Positions 34,380 through 42,925 of a stretch of DNA of 64,000 nucleotides are shown one piece after another; position 1 is the first letter of the stretch, and every line of letters starts with the position of its first letter. Made by a program: the position numbers and the translations under genes. Source of the DNA: Halorhabdus tiamatea SARL4B (GTDB lineage: Archaea; Halobacteriota; Halobacteria; Halobacteriales; Haloarculaceae). The notes beneath the pieces are model-generated. The model saw nothing but the letters and a program-made list of their open reading frames with translations, did not search any database and had not been told where the DNA came from. Location of the stretch: positions 62,001 through 126,000 of the forward strand of contig NC_021913.1 of NCBI RefSeq assembly GCF_000470655.1, read 5' to 3'.

Positions 34380-35921
34380 ATGGATGGCAGACGTCTTCTC
34401 GTGGTTCTCGTCGTCGGAGTCCTGCTGGCACTAGCCGGCTGCAGTGGGACGACGACGGACGCCACGCCTGCAGAGACCCTGATCGAGACGACGACACTCA
34501 CCGACGCCACTACGCCGACGGCCAGCCCAGCGACTACGCCCGGCGAGACATCGTCCACCACTCCGACCGACCCCGACGGTACGCTGTCGGTCCACTATCT
34601 CAACGTTGGCCAGGGCTCGGCGACCCTCGTCGTCGGGCCGACCGGCGAGACGATGCTAATTGATTCCGGTGACTGGCGCGATGATGGTGAGATTGTCCTC
34701 GATTATCTTCGCCAGCTCGATATCGACGGCCTCGACTACCTCGTCACCTCCCATGCTGACGCCGACCACATCGGCGGCCACGCGGCTGTCATCGAATACT
34801 TTGAGACCGAAGGCGAAGGTATCGGCGCCGTGTATGATCCCGGGATCACCTCGACGTCGAATACCTATGAACGCTATCTTGACGCGATCGAAGACTACAA
34901 CGTCACCCTCTATCAGACCCGTGCCGGCGACGAGATCCCGCTCAAGAACGTCAATGCCCAGGTTCTCGCCCCGCCTGAAGACTACATCGCCAATGGCGAC
35001 CGCAACGAGAACAGCCTCGTCATGCGACTTGCCTTTGGGAAGACCAGCATGCTGTTACCCGGCGACGGTGAGACCGCCAGCGAGGAATATCTCCGGACTG
35101 AATACGGCGACGCACTCAACGTGTCCGTCCTCGCAGCCGGCCACCACGGTAGTCAGTCTAGTACTGGCGACGCGTTCCTCGATACGACCGCACCACAGAT
35201 CGCCGTCATCTCCAGCGCGTACGACTCGCAGTACGGCCACCCCGACGAAGCCGTCCTTCAGCGCCTCGCCGAGCGGTCAATCCGCACGTACTGGACGGCG
35301 ACTCACGGGAATATCCAGCTGCGAACGAACGGTTCGGCGCTCACGGTTGCCACCCAAGCTGTGGCCCCGACGTCACCGCTCGACCTTCGTGACGGCAGCC
35401 CGGTCGAGCCCGGGAATACTGACCCACTCGAAGACCGCACGATCGTCTCGACGACGGGCACGGTGACGACGCCCGTGGCAACTGACGGTGGATCGACGAC
35501 GCCCACGGCAACAGAGACGCCTACAGCGACGACGACGCCGACCGCCACTGAGACACCGACAGCAACGGCCACGCCGACGGCTACTGAGAGTGGGACACTC
35601 GCGATCGCCGAGATTCACGAAGACGCTCAGGGAACCGAACGGGAGAACCTCAACGACGAGTACGTCGTCTTCGAGAACACGGGTGACGAGGCTCTCGATC
35701 TCTCCGGGTGGACGGTTGATGATGCAGCCGATCACACGTATACGTTCCCGAGCGGCTTCACACTCGATCCCGGTGCCCAGGTGACGCTGCACACCGGGAG
35801 CGGGACGGACTCGGCGACGGACCTCTACTGGGGTTCCGGAAGCCCGATCTGGAACAACGCCGGCGATACCGTCTTCGTCCACGATGACGAAGGCACGCCC
35901 GTACTCACGGAGGAATACTAA
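34380..35921 (+). CDS. Surface lipoprotein: ComEC-type metallo-beta-lactamase plus lamin-tail domain
   Basis: 513 aa from the Met at 34380. MDGRRLLVVLVVGVLLALAGC gives a signal with lipobox Cys21, then a Thr/Pro linker. Residues 68-330 are a ComEC/Rec2-like lactamase: LNVGQGSATLV, TSHADADHIGG (metal site), LLPGDGE, AAGHHGSQSS. A second Thr/Pro linker with TPTATET repeats leads to a C-terminal lamin-tail (LTD) domain (AIAEIHEDAQGTERENLNDE, YVVFENTGDEALDLSGWTV). Probably an extracellular nuclease or phosphodiesterase, by analogy with competence-type lactamases; substrate not known. Confidence 0.88.
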   Translation: MDGRRLLVVLVVGVLLALAGCSGTTTDATPAETLIETTTLTDATTPTASPATTPGETSSTTPTDPDGTLSVHYLNVGQGSATLVVGPTGETMLIDSGDWRDDGEIVLDYLRQLDIDGLDYLVTSHADADHIGGHAAVIEYFETEGEGIGAVYDPGITSTSNTYERYLDAIEDYNVTLYQTRAGDEIPLKNVNAQVLAPPEDYIANGDRNENSLVMRLAFGKTSMLLPGDGETASEEYLRTEYGDALNVSVLAAGHHGSQSSTGDAFLDTTAPQIAVISSAYDSQYGHPDEAVLQRLAERSIRTYWTATHGNIQLRTNGSALTVATQAVAPTSPLDLRDGSPVEPGNTDPLEDRTIVSTTGTVTTPVATDGGSTTPTATETPTATTTPTATETPTATATPTATESGTLAIAEIHEDAQGTERENLNDEYVVFENTGDEALDLSGWTVDDAADHTYTFPSGFTLDPGAQVTLHTGSGTDSATDLYWGSGSPIWNNAGDTVFVHDDEGTPVLTEEY

Positions 35922-36217
35922 TGGCGGCTGATGGAACCTTCACCGGGGTCGTTGATCGATTCGAAGCGGACCGGGCCGTGGTGTTGCTCGAAGCCGACGG
36001 CGAGACGATCGACGAAATCGTCCTAGACAAAGACCGATTGCCCGAAGACGGACGCCACGTCGATGCCGTGCTGACTATCGAACTTGAGGACGGTGGGATA
36101 CAGGAGATCGCCTACGAAGCAGACGAGACAGAGAGCCGTTCGGAGCGGGCCCAGCGTCGATTCGATTCGCTGTCACAACGGCCACCCACCAGTGAAGACG
36201 ACTCGGGCTCGACGTGA
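35921..36217 (+). CDS. DUF3006 family protein
   Basis: 98 aa; the ATG shares its first base with the stop of the lipoprotein gene. GTFTGVVDRFEADRAVVLLE then IDEIVLDKDRLPEDGRHVDA is the usual DUF3006 strand pattern. DUF3006 genes frequently follow ComEC-like lactamase genes, so a joint role is likely. An acidic C-terminal tail follows. Confidence 0.85.
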   Translation: MAADGTFTGVVDRFEADRAVVLLEADGETIDEIVLDKDRLPEDGRHVDAVLTIELEDGGIQEIAYEADETESRSERAQRRFDSLSQRPPTSEDDSGST

Positions 36218-36377
36218 GAGTGGTCGCTGCCTTTGAAAGTGTGCCTTCTGCCCTTCCGGTGAAGAACAAGTGTTCCGACATTCTGTCGGCATCGAGGACC
36301 GAATTACCGAAAATCGAGGATTCGCTCTTGGGAAGCAGGTTGCTAGTAGCGCTGAGAATGTTCGTTTCGGGACGGGC

Positions 36378-36600
36378 GTGACTCCATGAGAATCCCGCTG
36401 AAAAGCCTGGAGTGTGAAGTACGAAATGGAGTCACCAAGGTCGATCTATGACACGTCTCTTGGAAGACGGGAGCGTGACAGACCTGGGATGCGAAGGAAC
36501 AGGAGAATTGGGATCGCGGCCCGGCCGACCCCGGTCGGCCGTGGCCGCAAGCCCGGAGCGATGTCGTTCCGCTTCACGTATCCAGGACTCCAGAGGGAAC
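36378..36600 (+). ncRNA. Candidate bridge RNA in the IS110 5' leader
   Basis: The non-coding leader before the IS110 transposase contains a large stem (gtgactccat at 36378-36387 with atggagtcac at 36426-36435) closing a 38-nt loop, and a strong GC hairpin (ggccgacc/ggtcggcc around 36522-36542). IS110 elements encode a two-loop bridge RNA in this leader that pairs with donor and target DNA. Assigning this one is inference from position and stems; I could not match loops to flanking DNA. Confidence 0.45.
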
Positions 36601-36601
36601 C

Positions 36602-37624
36602 ATGTCCACGACAACGGATCACTACCTGGGCATCGATGTCCACAAAACAGACGCCTACGTCGCTGTTATGGACGAGGAAGGCGAACTCGTCGAAGAGGTC
36701 CGCGTCGCCAACGCGGACCTCGACGAACTTGCACAGAAGTACGAAGGGAGCGAAGCGGCGCTCGAAGCGGGAAGCAACCATTTCACCATCTACGACGAGT
36801 TGGAACAGTACGTTGATGTGACGCTCGCCAATCCGGCCAAGGCCGATTGGCTCGCTACTCAGCGCCAGAAGAGTGACCGGAAGGATGCAAAGAATCTGGC
36901 ACGGTATCTCCGGTTGAACGACGTGCCAGAGAGCTACGTCCCACCCGAAGAGTATCGGCGCTACCGCGCGCTTGCGCGCGGTCGCAAGAAGTTCGTTGAC
37001 AAACGCAACGACTTCAAGAACGAGGTGAACTCGTTGCTCGACCGGAACGGAATCACGTACGATGGATCGTTGTGGACGGATGAAGGGCGTGAGTTCTTGG
37101 ACGAACTCACGCTTGGAGAGCCGTCACAGCTGTTGTTGGAGCAGTGGTTAGAAGCGATTGATGAGTTCACGGAGAAGATTACTGAGATTCAAGCGAAGAT
37201 TGAGGAAGTGGCGGTAGATGTTGAAGAAGTAGATTTGCTGATGACAGTTCCGGGAATTGCGTCGTATTCCGGTTTGATGATTCACAGCGAGATCGGCGAG
37301 GTAGAGCGGTTTGATCGTGCCGCCGAGGTAGTGAGTTACGCCGGATTAGATCCTGTAATCCGCGAGTCTGGCGACTCGCGGAGAGAAGGAGCAATCAGCA
37401 AGGAAGGCAACGGAAACTTACGCTGGATCCTCGTCCAATGTGCGAATGTTGCTGTACACAACGTGAAGGATCCGTACCTGAGTCAGTTCTACTGGCGGTT
37501 ACGGAACAAGCGAAACAAACCGCACAAGGTAGCGATCGTGGCAACAGCGCGGAAGCTGTTAGTGGCGTTGTTCAACATGCTCAGGAAAAACGAACCATAT
37601 GACCCACCGGAGGTGAGCGCCTGA
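36602..37624 (+). CDS. IS110-family recombinase/transposase
   Basis: 340 aa. N-terminal DEDD RuvC-like domain: YLGIDVHKTDAYVAVMD (first Asp), a Glu in ALEAGSNHF, and KSDRKDAKNLARYL with the later Asp pair. The C-terminal Transposase_20 domain holds MTVPGIASYSGLMIHSEIG and a Ser-containing stretch (SRREGAISKEGNGNLRW). The protein appears complete. The right element boundary is not defined, and IS110 elements usually lack inverted ends. Confidence 0.9.
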   Translation: MSTTTDHYLGIDVHKTDAYVAVMDEEGELVEEVRVANADLDELAQKYEGSEAALEAGSNHFTIYDELEQYVDVTLANPAKADWLATQRQKSDRKDAKNLARYLRLNDVPESYVPPEEYRRYRALARGRKKFVDKRNDFKNEVNSLLDRNGITYDGSLWTDEGREFLDELTLGEPSQLLLEQWLEAIDEFTEKITEIQAKIEEVAVDVEEVDLLMTVPGIASYSGLMIHSEIGEVERFDRAAEVVSYAGLDPVIRESGDSRREGAISKEGNGNLRWILVQCANVAVHNVKDPYLSQFYWRLRNKRNKPHKVAIVATARKLLVALFNMLRKNEPYDPPEVSA

Positions 37625-37644
37625 GAGACGCCGAGGCGTCTCTC
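37623..37644 (+). terminator. Hairpin at the IS110 transposase stop
   Basis: Perfect 10-bp stem gagagacgcc/ggcgtctctc with a 2-nt loop, overlapping the stop codon and followed by ttt. It may end the transposase transcript or be part of the element's right end. Confidence 0.5.
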
Positions 37645-38038
37645 TTTGGGCGGGCCAGCGCACGATGAGCGGCTGGTGTGTCGTGTGAAGATGCCCCCGC
37701 ACGGCGGATGTGGAGACGCCTGATCGGACTGCTTGGTGTGGCTTTTCTCTCGTAGGACCGCTCGGGACATGCTCACCCAGAAAATCTAAGCATCTCGACG
37801 TGGTTTGTTCAGATAGCGGGATTCTCAGCGATGTCATAGAAAGCTTTGCACGGCCAGTCTATCCGACTTTTGTCAAGATTTCCGTGCAAGATACAGCGCG
37901 CGTATCTTGCACGGAGCAACTTCCAGAAACAGCCATCCCCAATTGATCAATATAGGGAAAGCACGTATCGCTCAATACAGCACGAACTCTTTCCCAGTCG
38001 TCACGGGTGTGGCCGGTCTGGAAAGGAAGGTGGTCAGC
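37645..38038. other. Gene-free stretch with a 12-bp inverted repeat
   Basis: No supported gene. It contains ccgtgcaagata (37882-37893) and tatcttgcacgg (37903-37914), a perfect pair of arms with a 9-nt loop. The right IS110 boundary must lie near the start of this stretch. The repeat may be a transcript end for the lipoprotein gene on the other strand. Confidence 0.5.
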
Positions 38039-38482
38039 CTATTTCACGGGCATTGGCCGAAACAGAATCGTGTTCGCCGTGAGTTGGAACCGAAACCAGA
38101 GCGACGTTCCTGAAAATCTCCCTCGCTCATCATCAGCATCCAGTTTCGCCGTAGTCTGTGTTGTTGGCTCGTGAACCGAAGATGAAAGCGTCACCGAGTA
38201 TGGGAGTCGCTCTTCTGCCCATTCTCCGGTGACACGGAACGCCTCGCCGTGAACCACATCCTGAACTGTATGGTCGTCTTGATATATTTCTGCCCCATCT
38301 TTCTCGACGCTCACCGTGACTGAAAGTGGCTGGTACTGCTCTGCAGTCGAGAGTGACTCGACGATGACGCCAGCGAACGCGAAACGAGGATTCCTAGCTC
38401 GTTGCTCGTTCCGATAGGTATTGCAACCTGCAAGACCAGCAAGGGCGGCCCCAGAGAGGCCAAGGAGGGTTCGACGGTTCAT
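38039..38482 (-). CDS. Haloarchaeal lipoprotein, 147 aa
   Basis: From MNRRTLLGLSGAALAGLAGC: twin Arg and lipobox Cys20, Tat lipoprotein type. The mature part is beta-rich (PLSVTVSVEKDGAEIYQDDH, LPYSVTLSSSVHEP), immunoglobulin-like. No Thr/Pro linker. Ligand unknown. Confidence 0.75.
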   Translation of the reverse strand: MNRRTLLGLSGAALAGLAGCNTYRNEQRARNPRFAFAGVIVESLSTAEQYQPLSVTVSVEKDGAEIYQDDHTVQDVVHGEAFRVTGEWAEERLPYSVTLSSSVHEPTTQTTAKLDADDERGRFSGTSLWFRFQLTANTILFRPMPVK

Positions 38483-38651
38483 ACAATTCATACTCTATCG
38501 GTGAGCAAATATCTTCTGCTAAGCCCAACCTGTACTGTTAGACCCGCACGCCTGCCTACCGGTTGTTTCAGTAACGGGATCGGCGAACTAACCGTGCTTT
38601 AGCAGAATTCCCGGGATACGGATTCACCGGAACCAAATTTCGAGCTCCGCA

Positions 38652-39188
38652 TTAGTCCGTCTCGTCCTCCTCGTCGTCTTCGGGTTCACTCCCCCACGTT
38701 TCCACGCGACCGGGATCCTCCTTGACCATGAATTCCTCGTCATACTCCGGTTCCTCCCCACGATCAACAACTGACTCGCCAAACGGGTCTTGATACGGCG
38801 TCTGGGCATCCAGCCGGGCTAACTCCTCCGTATGCGCGTCAACCCAGTCCAGTAACTCCGGCAACTCATTCTCAACATTCTGCTGATAATCAAGAATCGT
38901 CCGCACAGCATGGATGAGCCCCTGATTCTCCATTCGCCGCGCGACACGCTTCCCACGCGTCGTAATCCGGTACTCGTTGCTCACACTGGACTCCTCCGGC
39001 GTCATCCCCGGGACAACCAGCCCTAACCCCCGCCCTTCAGTGAGCCGCCGAGTCAACGTTGACGAACTGATCGTCAGTCGGTCGTCTAAGTCACTGAACC
39101 GCTGCCCATCTTCCATCGAGAGCAACGTGAGAATGCCGAGTGCGCCGCGTTTCTGAAGGAACCCACTAATCGACTCAGCGTCGGGCAT
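38652..39188 (-). CDS. HxlR-like winged-helix regulator
   Basis: 178 aa. wHTH: KRGALGILTLLSMEDGQRFS, DLDDRLTISSSTLTRRLTEG, then EYRITTRGKRVARR as the wing. A helical C-terminal part and a strongly acidic tail follow. No metal or ligand motif. It is isolated between an IS110 element and an IS1182-like transposase, so the target operon is unclear. Confidence 0.8.
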   Translation of the reverse strand: MPDAESISGFLQKRGALGILTLLSMEDGQRFSDLDDRLTISSSTLTRRLTEGRGLGLVVPGMTPEESSVSNEYRITTRGKRVARRMENQGLIHAVRTILDYQQNVENELPELLDWVDAHTEELARLDAQTPYQDPFGESVVDRGEEPEYDEEFMVKEDPGRVETWGSEPEDDEEDETD

Positions 39189-39493
39189 TCACTACACTCT
39201 TCCAAATCAACCCTCTTAGAAACCGAAGATACCTTCGAATCAAATTCCAATTCGTTCCGAATCCTCGTTACGATTGGAAAGTGCTGTACGGTTCCCGCTC
39301 AAAACCCTCTAGCTCGTACGCTTATTCGGAAATCCGGAAACGACACCCACGAGAATATGGTTCGAATCAAAGTACCACTCTGGTACGTCATGCTCGGCTT
39401 CCTGCCCGGACCGGTCACGCACCGGACGCAGTCAGGCAGCCACGCGTCCGTGCCTATCCACCTCGGTAGGACTCACCGACGCCGGGTGCAACG
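39189..39493. other. Gene-free stretch before the transposase
   Basis: No supported gene. It must contain the left end of the IS1182-like element and the promoter of the wHTH gene. I could not pair an inverted repeat with the region beyond 41279. Confidence 0.35.
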
Positions 39494-41278
39494 GTGGTGG
39501 AGTCGGTGACCACTCCTGACTCTGATGATCCGTCCCGTGAGGAATTCCTGGACGCCATCGAGGCGGAGACAGAGGACCTCTGCCACATCCACGACCATAT
39601 CACGCGCATCATCACGAACCTCGACATCCGTGAGGAGTGGTTCAGGGGGTACGATGACCCTGATCGCGCGAAGTTCGACCTGGAACCGATGGTGCGGCTG
39701 TTCCTCTACAAGCACGCCCGCGAGTTGAATCAGTCCGAGGTCGCACGCCGGCTGCGCGGGGCTGCGTACGTGTATCTGCGTCTCGGTTTCGACCAGCCGA
39801 TCTCCCAGCAGATCATCAGTCACAACAAGCGCAACCGCTTCAACGCGGCAGAACGCAGCCTCTTGAAGGACGCTGCGGACGTGATTCGGACCGTCTGTGG
39901 CGAACACGACGTCATCCAGTCGAATGAACCGGCGCTTGAACCGGAAGACGTCCAGCACGACCAAGTCAGTGAAGCCGAGATTATGGATGCAGTCCAGCGT
40001 GCGACTGACCTCGGGTTCAGTGAGTTCAGCGCGGATCGCGCCAGTAACGCGACGTACCCGCTGGAAGCGTACTTCGAGCGGCAAGGCTACCTGAACATGT
40101 CCCGTGCCGGGACGACGACCGCATCACGACGGTTCGCCCGACTCAGCGAACGGAAGACCGTCCCACACGGCTCCTCGCACAACCGCACGATGAAGAAGGT
40201 TGCCAAGCCGGAGTCCCAGCTCACGTTCGACGAATTCGTGACGGGCCAGCAGACGCCGGAATGGAAACGGATTCGGGACGAGGTCTTAGAGCCGTTCCAC
40301 GCGGGCGTGGAGAACATCCTCGATGAGCTGACCGATGAGGACTACGCCGAGGCAGGCTTCACTGAGCCGGTGCATGCAGCGATTGACATCACGGCGTGGA
40401 ACTTCTATGCGTCGCCGTTCATATCCGAGCAGGACGCGCGGACGTCCGACAAGACCCCTATCGAGGTGACAATCGATGGGGAGGAGAAACTGTTAGACCC
40501 TGATCATCCGGATTTGGTGTCTGGGCTCAAGGATAGCGATGAGCGCGGGTACAAGTTCGCCACGATCACGATTATCGCGGAGAACACGCCGATTGTCCTC
40601 GGTGTGGAACCAGTACGCGATCAGCGGAAGTGGGAGAAAGAGATGGGGTGGGACGTTGAGCGGACATCGCGTGCGGATATTGTGGAGAGTTTGTTGGAGC
40701 AGGCGTCCCGTCACGTGGACATTCACAAGGTGTTCCTCGACCGGGGGTTCAGTAGCCTCGAAACGCGTGATGTTATCGACCAGCGCGAGCAGTTGTATGT
40801 GCTTGGGAAACCGGCGCGGGCGAAGGTTGACCAAGACCACATCGAGGATATCCAGGAGCACGAGGCGTACGATAGTCGAATCGTGCATGGGTCGCAGACG
40901 TTCGATGGACGTGAGCACGAGATGACGTACGTGTACACGCCATCGAAGAAGGACGGCGACAAGTACGCGGTGTTCACGATCAACGAGCACGTGGACCATC
41001 ACCGTGCGGAAGCGTTGCTCGGCCAGTACAGCCAGCGGATGGAGATCGAGAACGAATACAAGACTATCAAGAAGCACTTCCTGCCGACGTCGGCGTCGAA
41101 GGATTTCCGGATTCGGTTCCTGTACTTCGTGATTGGGTCGCTGCTGTACAACGTGTGGCGGATGGCGAACTTCATCCTCCGGGACGCGGTGGATGTTGAT
41201 CTCGGTGACCACCCGCCGATTCTCGCAGGCGAACTGATCGAGTTGGTGGCGTTCTGCCTGTTCGACCCACCCGACTAG
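39494..41278 (+). CDS. IS1182/ISNCY-like DDE transposase
   Basis: 594 aa. N-terminal helical DNA-binding part with LNQSEVARRLRGAAYVYLRL, an inserted linker, then DDE: AIDITAWNFYAS (Asp), KVFLDRGFSSLETRD (Asp) and QRMEIENEYKTIKKHFLPT (Glu). It appears full length. A family name is only approximate. The element ends were not identified. Product acts on its own terminal repeats. Confidence 0.82.
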   Translation: MVESVTTPDSDDPSREEFLDAIEAETEDLCHIHDHITRIITNLDIREEWFRGYDDPDRAKFDLEPMVRLFLYKHARELNQSEVARRLRGAAYVYLRLGFDQPISQQIISHNKRNRFNAAERSLLKDAADVIRTVCGEHDVIQSNEPALEPEDVQHDQVSEAEIMDAVQRATDLGFSEFSADRASNATYPLEAYFERQGYLNMSRAGTTTASRRFARLSERKTVPHGSSHNRTMKKVAKPESQLTFDEFVTGQQTPEWKRIRDEVLEPFHAGVENILDELTDEDYAEAGFTEPVHAAIDITAWNFYASPFISEQDARTSDKTPIEVTIDGEEKLLDPDHPDLVSGLKDSDERGYKFATITIIAENTPIVLGVEPVRDQRKWEKEMGWDVERTSRADIVESLLEQASRHVDIHKVFLDRGFSSLETRDVIDQREQLYVLGKPARAKVDQDHIEDIQEHEAYDSRIVHGSQTFDGREHEMTYVYTPSKKDGDKYAVFTINEHVDHHRAEALLGQYSQRMEIENEYKTIKKHFLPTSASKDFRIRFLYFVIGSLLYNVWRMANFILRDAVDVDLGDHPPILAGELIELVAFCLFDPPD

Positions 41279-41479
41279 CCGAGATCCTTCTCCGAGTAAG
41301 CAAATCCCGTGAGCGACAGCTGTATCTCCTGAGTGCTGTTTCCGCCCGATCCCTGGTCAATTCGTGATCCAATAGTCACCAAACTAGTAATTCTCTCACC
41401 GGCTCCGTTGTCCCAATCTGTTCGATCTCCTGAACCGTCGGAGATCCCCTCGTTTCGCTTGTAGAAATGCCAAACAGTC

Positions 41480-41529
41480 AGGTTGGGGGAAGATGAGACT
41501 ATAGCGGGTATAGCGGGGTTGAAATGCGT
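41480..41529. repeat. Dispersed repeat, copy B
   Basis: About 50 nt matching 20801-20848; contains the tandem tatagcggg-tatagcggg. It lies about 200 nt from a transposase stop, as copy A does, but in the opposite orientation relative to that gene, so it is not simply a shared IS end. Confidence 0.55.
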
Positions 41530-41560
41530 AATCGCGACAGAATTCACGCTGGCACGACGG

Positions 41561-41692
41561 TAGCTCTCGCCGCATCAAGGCATCTCCAAAGACAAACTCA
41601 CACATCACCTTAGAGCGTTACTGCTTCGAAAATGCGTCCACCGCAAACCTGGCGACGAAGCGCTCAAAACTATCCTCAAAACGACGCGATGA
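41561..41692 (+). pseudogene. 3' relic of an ISH4/IS1595-type transposase
   Basis: TAG at 41561 followed by LSPHQGISKDKLTHHLRALL, then HRKPGDEALKTIL and a stop at 41690-41692. It aligns with the relic split by the IS701-like element at 17.8 kb (both show SKDKLTxHLR and RKPG). The TAG stands where a Trp codon would be. Nothing of the catalytic domain remains. Confidence 0.6.
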
Positions 41693-42227
41693 CGCCACCA
41701 ATAATCGCTTGCCTAAGAGTAAACCGAAAAATACGATACGGGTCGAAACAGCTCGAAGTCGGCGTCACGGCGTCACGAATCAGGCCACTGCGATGGCGGA
41801 CGTGGTTGATCCGATCCCGTAGACGATATCGAAGAGGAAAAAGCGAACGGACATCGTTCATCGCTTACAAGTGGGGGTTACTACATCACTGATGGGACAA
41901 TGACTGGTGCGACCGGACAGCACGATCCCGACCGGGTCCGTCCGCTTCTCGGGGCAGGGGGTGGATTCATCAGGGCCGAAGGACCGTGTCGAGATGCGTG
42001 ACAGACGACAGACGTACGGCGACTGTCGTGGGAAAGCGGTAGACCCTGACAAGTGTCCAGACGAAGACACTTCCCACAGTGGTAAGTCAGTCGCGAACTC
42101 AGCACAGCTACGGACACCTGATGATCCAGTTCGTCGTAAAGCATAGAACCTTATAAAATTTACCCTATGTACAATTGTGTTGAATATATTTTCTGTAACT
42201 AGCAAGCGGGGCCACGGCGATCATTAT
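41693..42227. other. Gene-free stretch before the sugar locus
   Basis: No supported gene; short frames on both strands lack bias. This marks the border between the mobile-element-rich region and the polysaccharide locus. Confidence 0.4.
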
Positions 42228-42243
42228 CAAAGGGATATTATAA
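42228..42243 (+). promoter_or_regulatory. TATA element of the aldolase-kinase operon
   Basis: aaagggatattataac: an archaeal TATA box with purine-rich BRE-like lead, about 32 nt before the ATG at 42273. The spacing predicts a leaderless transcript, usual in haloarchaea. Confidence 0.5.
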
Positions 42244-42272
42244 CACACGGGCGAACCGTTTTACGTATACGC

Positions 42273-42920
42273 ATGACACTGGCAAGTCTACGAGAGACGG
42301 TCTACGAGACGCTGATGGCACTGCCGGAAAACGACCTCGTCAGAGGCACCAGCGGCAACGTCAGCGGTCGCGAGGGCGATCGCGTCGTGATCAAGCCCAG
42401 TGGCGTCGATTACGACGAACTCTCGCCGGAGAATCTCGTCGTCGTCAACATGAACGGCGAGGTGGTCGAAGGCGATCTCAAGCCCTCGGTCGACACGGGC
42501 GCACACCTCCACATCTACCGGGAGAACGAGGAACTCGGCGGGATCATCCACACCCACTCGACGTACGCGACGGCCTTTGCGGCCGCCGGCCGGGAACTCC
42601 CCGTCTACGTGACGGAACTCGCCGACACCTTCGGTGAGTCGATCCCCGTCTCTGACTACGTCCCGCCGGGGACCGAGGCCATCGGCGAGGAGTTCGCCAA
42701 GCACACGGGCGAGGGGAAGTTCCAGGGCCTGCTCATGAAGAACCACGGCCTGTTCGCCGCCGGCAAGGAACCCGGGGACGCGCTGAAGGCCGCACTCCAC
42801 ATCGAACACAGCGCGAAGATCTCCTCGATCGCCGAGGACCTGGGCACGCCCGAGGAGATCCCCGACGAGGAAGCACAACGCCTCAACCAGGAGTATCTCG
42901 AGGGCTACGGCCAGGAGTGA
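42273..42920 (+). CDS. araD: Class II aldolase/epimerase, probable L-ribulose-5-phosphate 4-epimerase
   Basis: 215 aa from MTLASLRETV; the longer frame upstream has a non-halophilic leader. Class II aldolase/adducin fold: GTSGNVSGREGDRVVIKPSG (phosphate and substrate loop), IIHTHSTYATAFAAAGRELP (zinc-binding HTH), and LLMKNHGLFAAG with the third His. In the arabinose context the reaction is L-ribulose 5-phosphate to D-xylulose 5-phosphate; L-fuculose-phosphate aldolase is the main alternative. It overlaps the region of the kinase start by a few bases. Confidence 0.82.
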   Translation: MTLASLRETVYETLMALPENDLVRGTSGNVSGREGDRVVIKPSGVDYDELSPENLVVVNMNGEVVEGDLKPSVDTGAHLHIYRENEELGGIIHTHSTYATAFAAAGRELPVYVTELADTFGESIPVSDYVPPGTEAIGEEFAKHTGEGKFQGLLMKNHGLFAAGKEPGDALKAALHIEHSAKISSIAEDLGTPEEIPDEEAQRLNQEYLEGYGQE

Positions 42921-42925
42921 TTCCG

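Noticed and set aside
20801-41529. Dispersed repeat interpreted as the terminal repeat shared by the two neighbouring transposons
   Set aside because: The orientation relative to the transposase genes is opposite, and those transposases are not closely related.
41275-41547. A 90-codon minus-strand frame reading FNPAIPAIVSSSPNL
   Set aside because: It overlaps the dispersed repeat and the end of a transposase, and has no homologous look; I treat it as non-coding.
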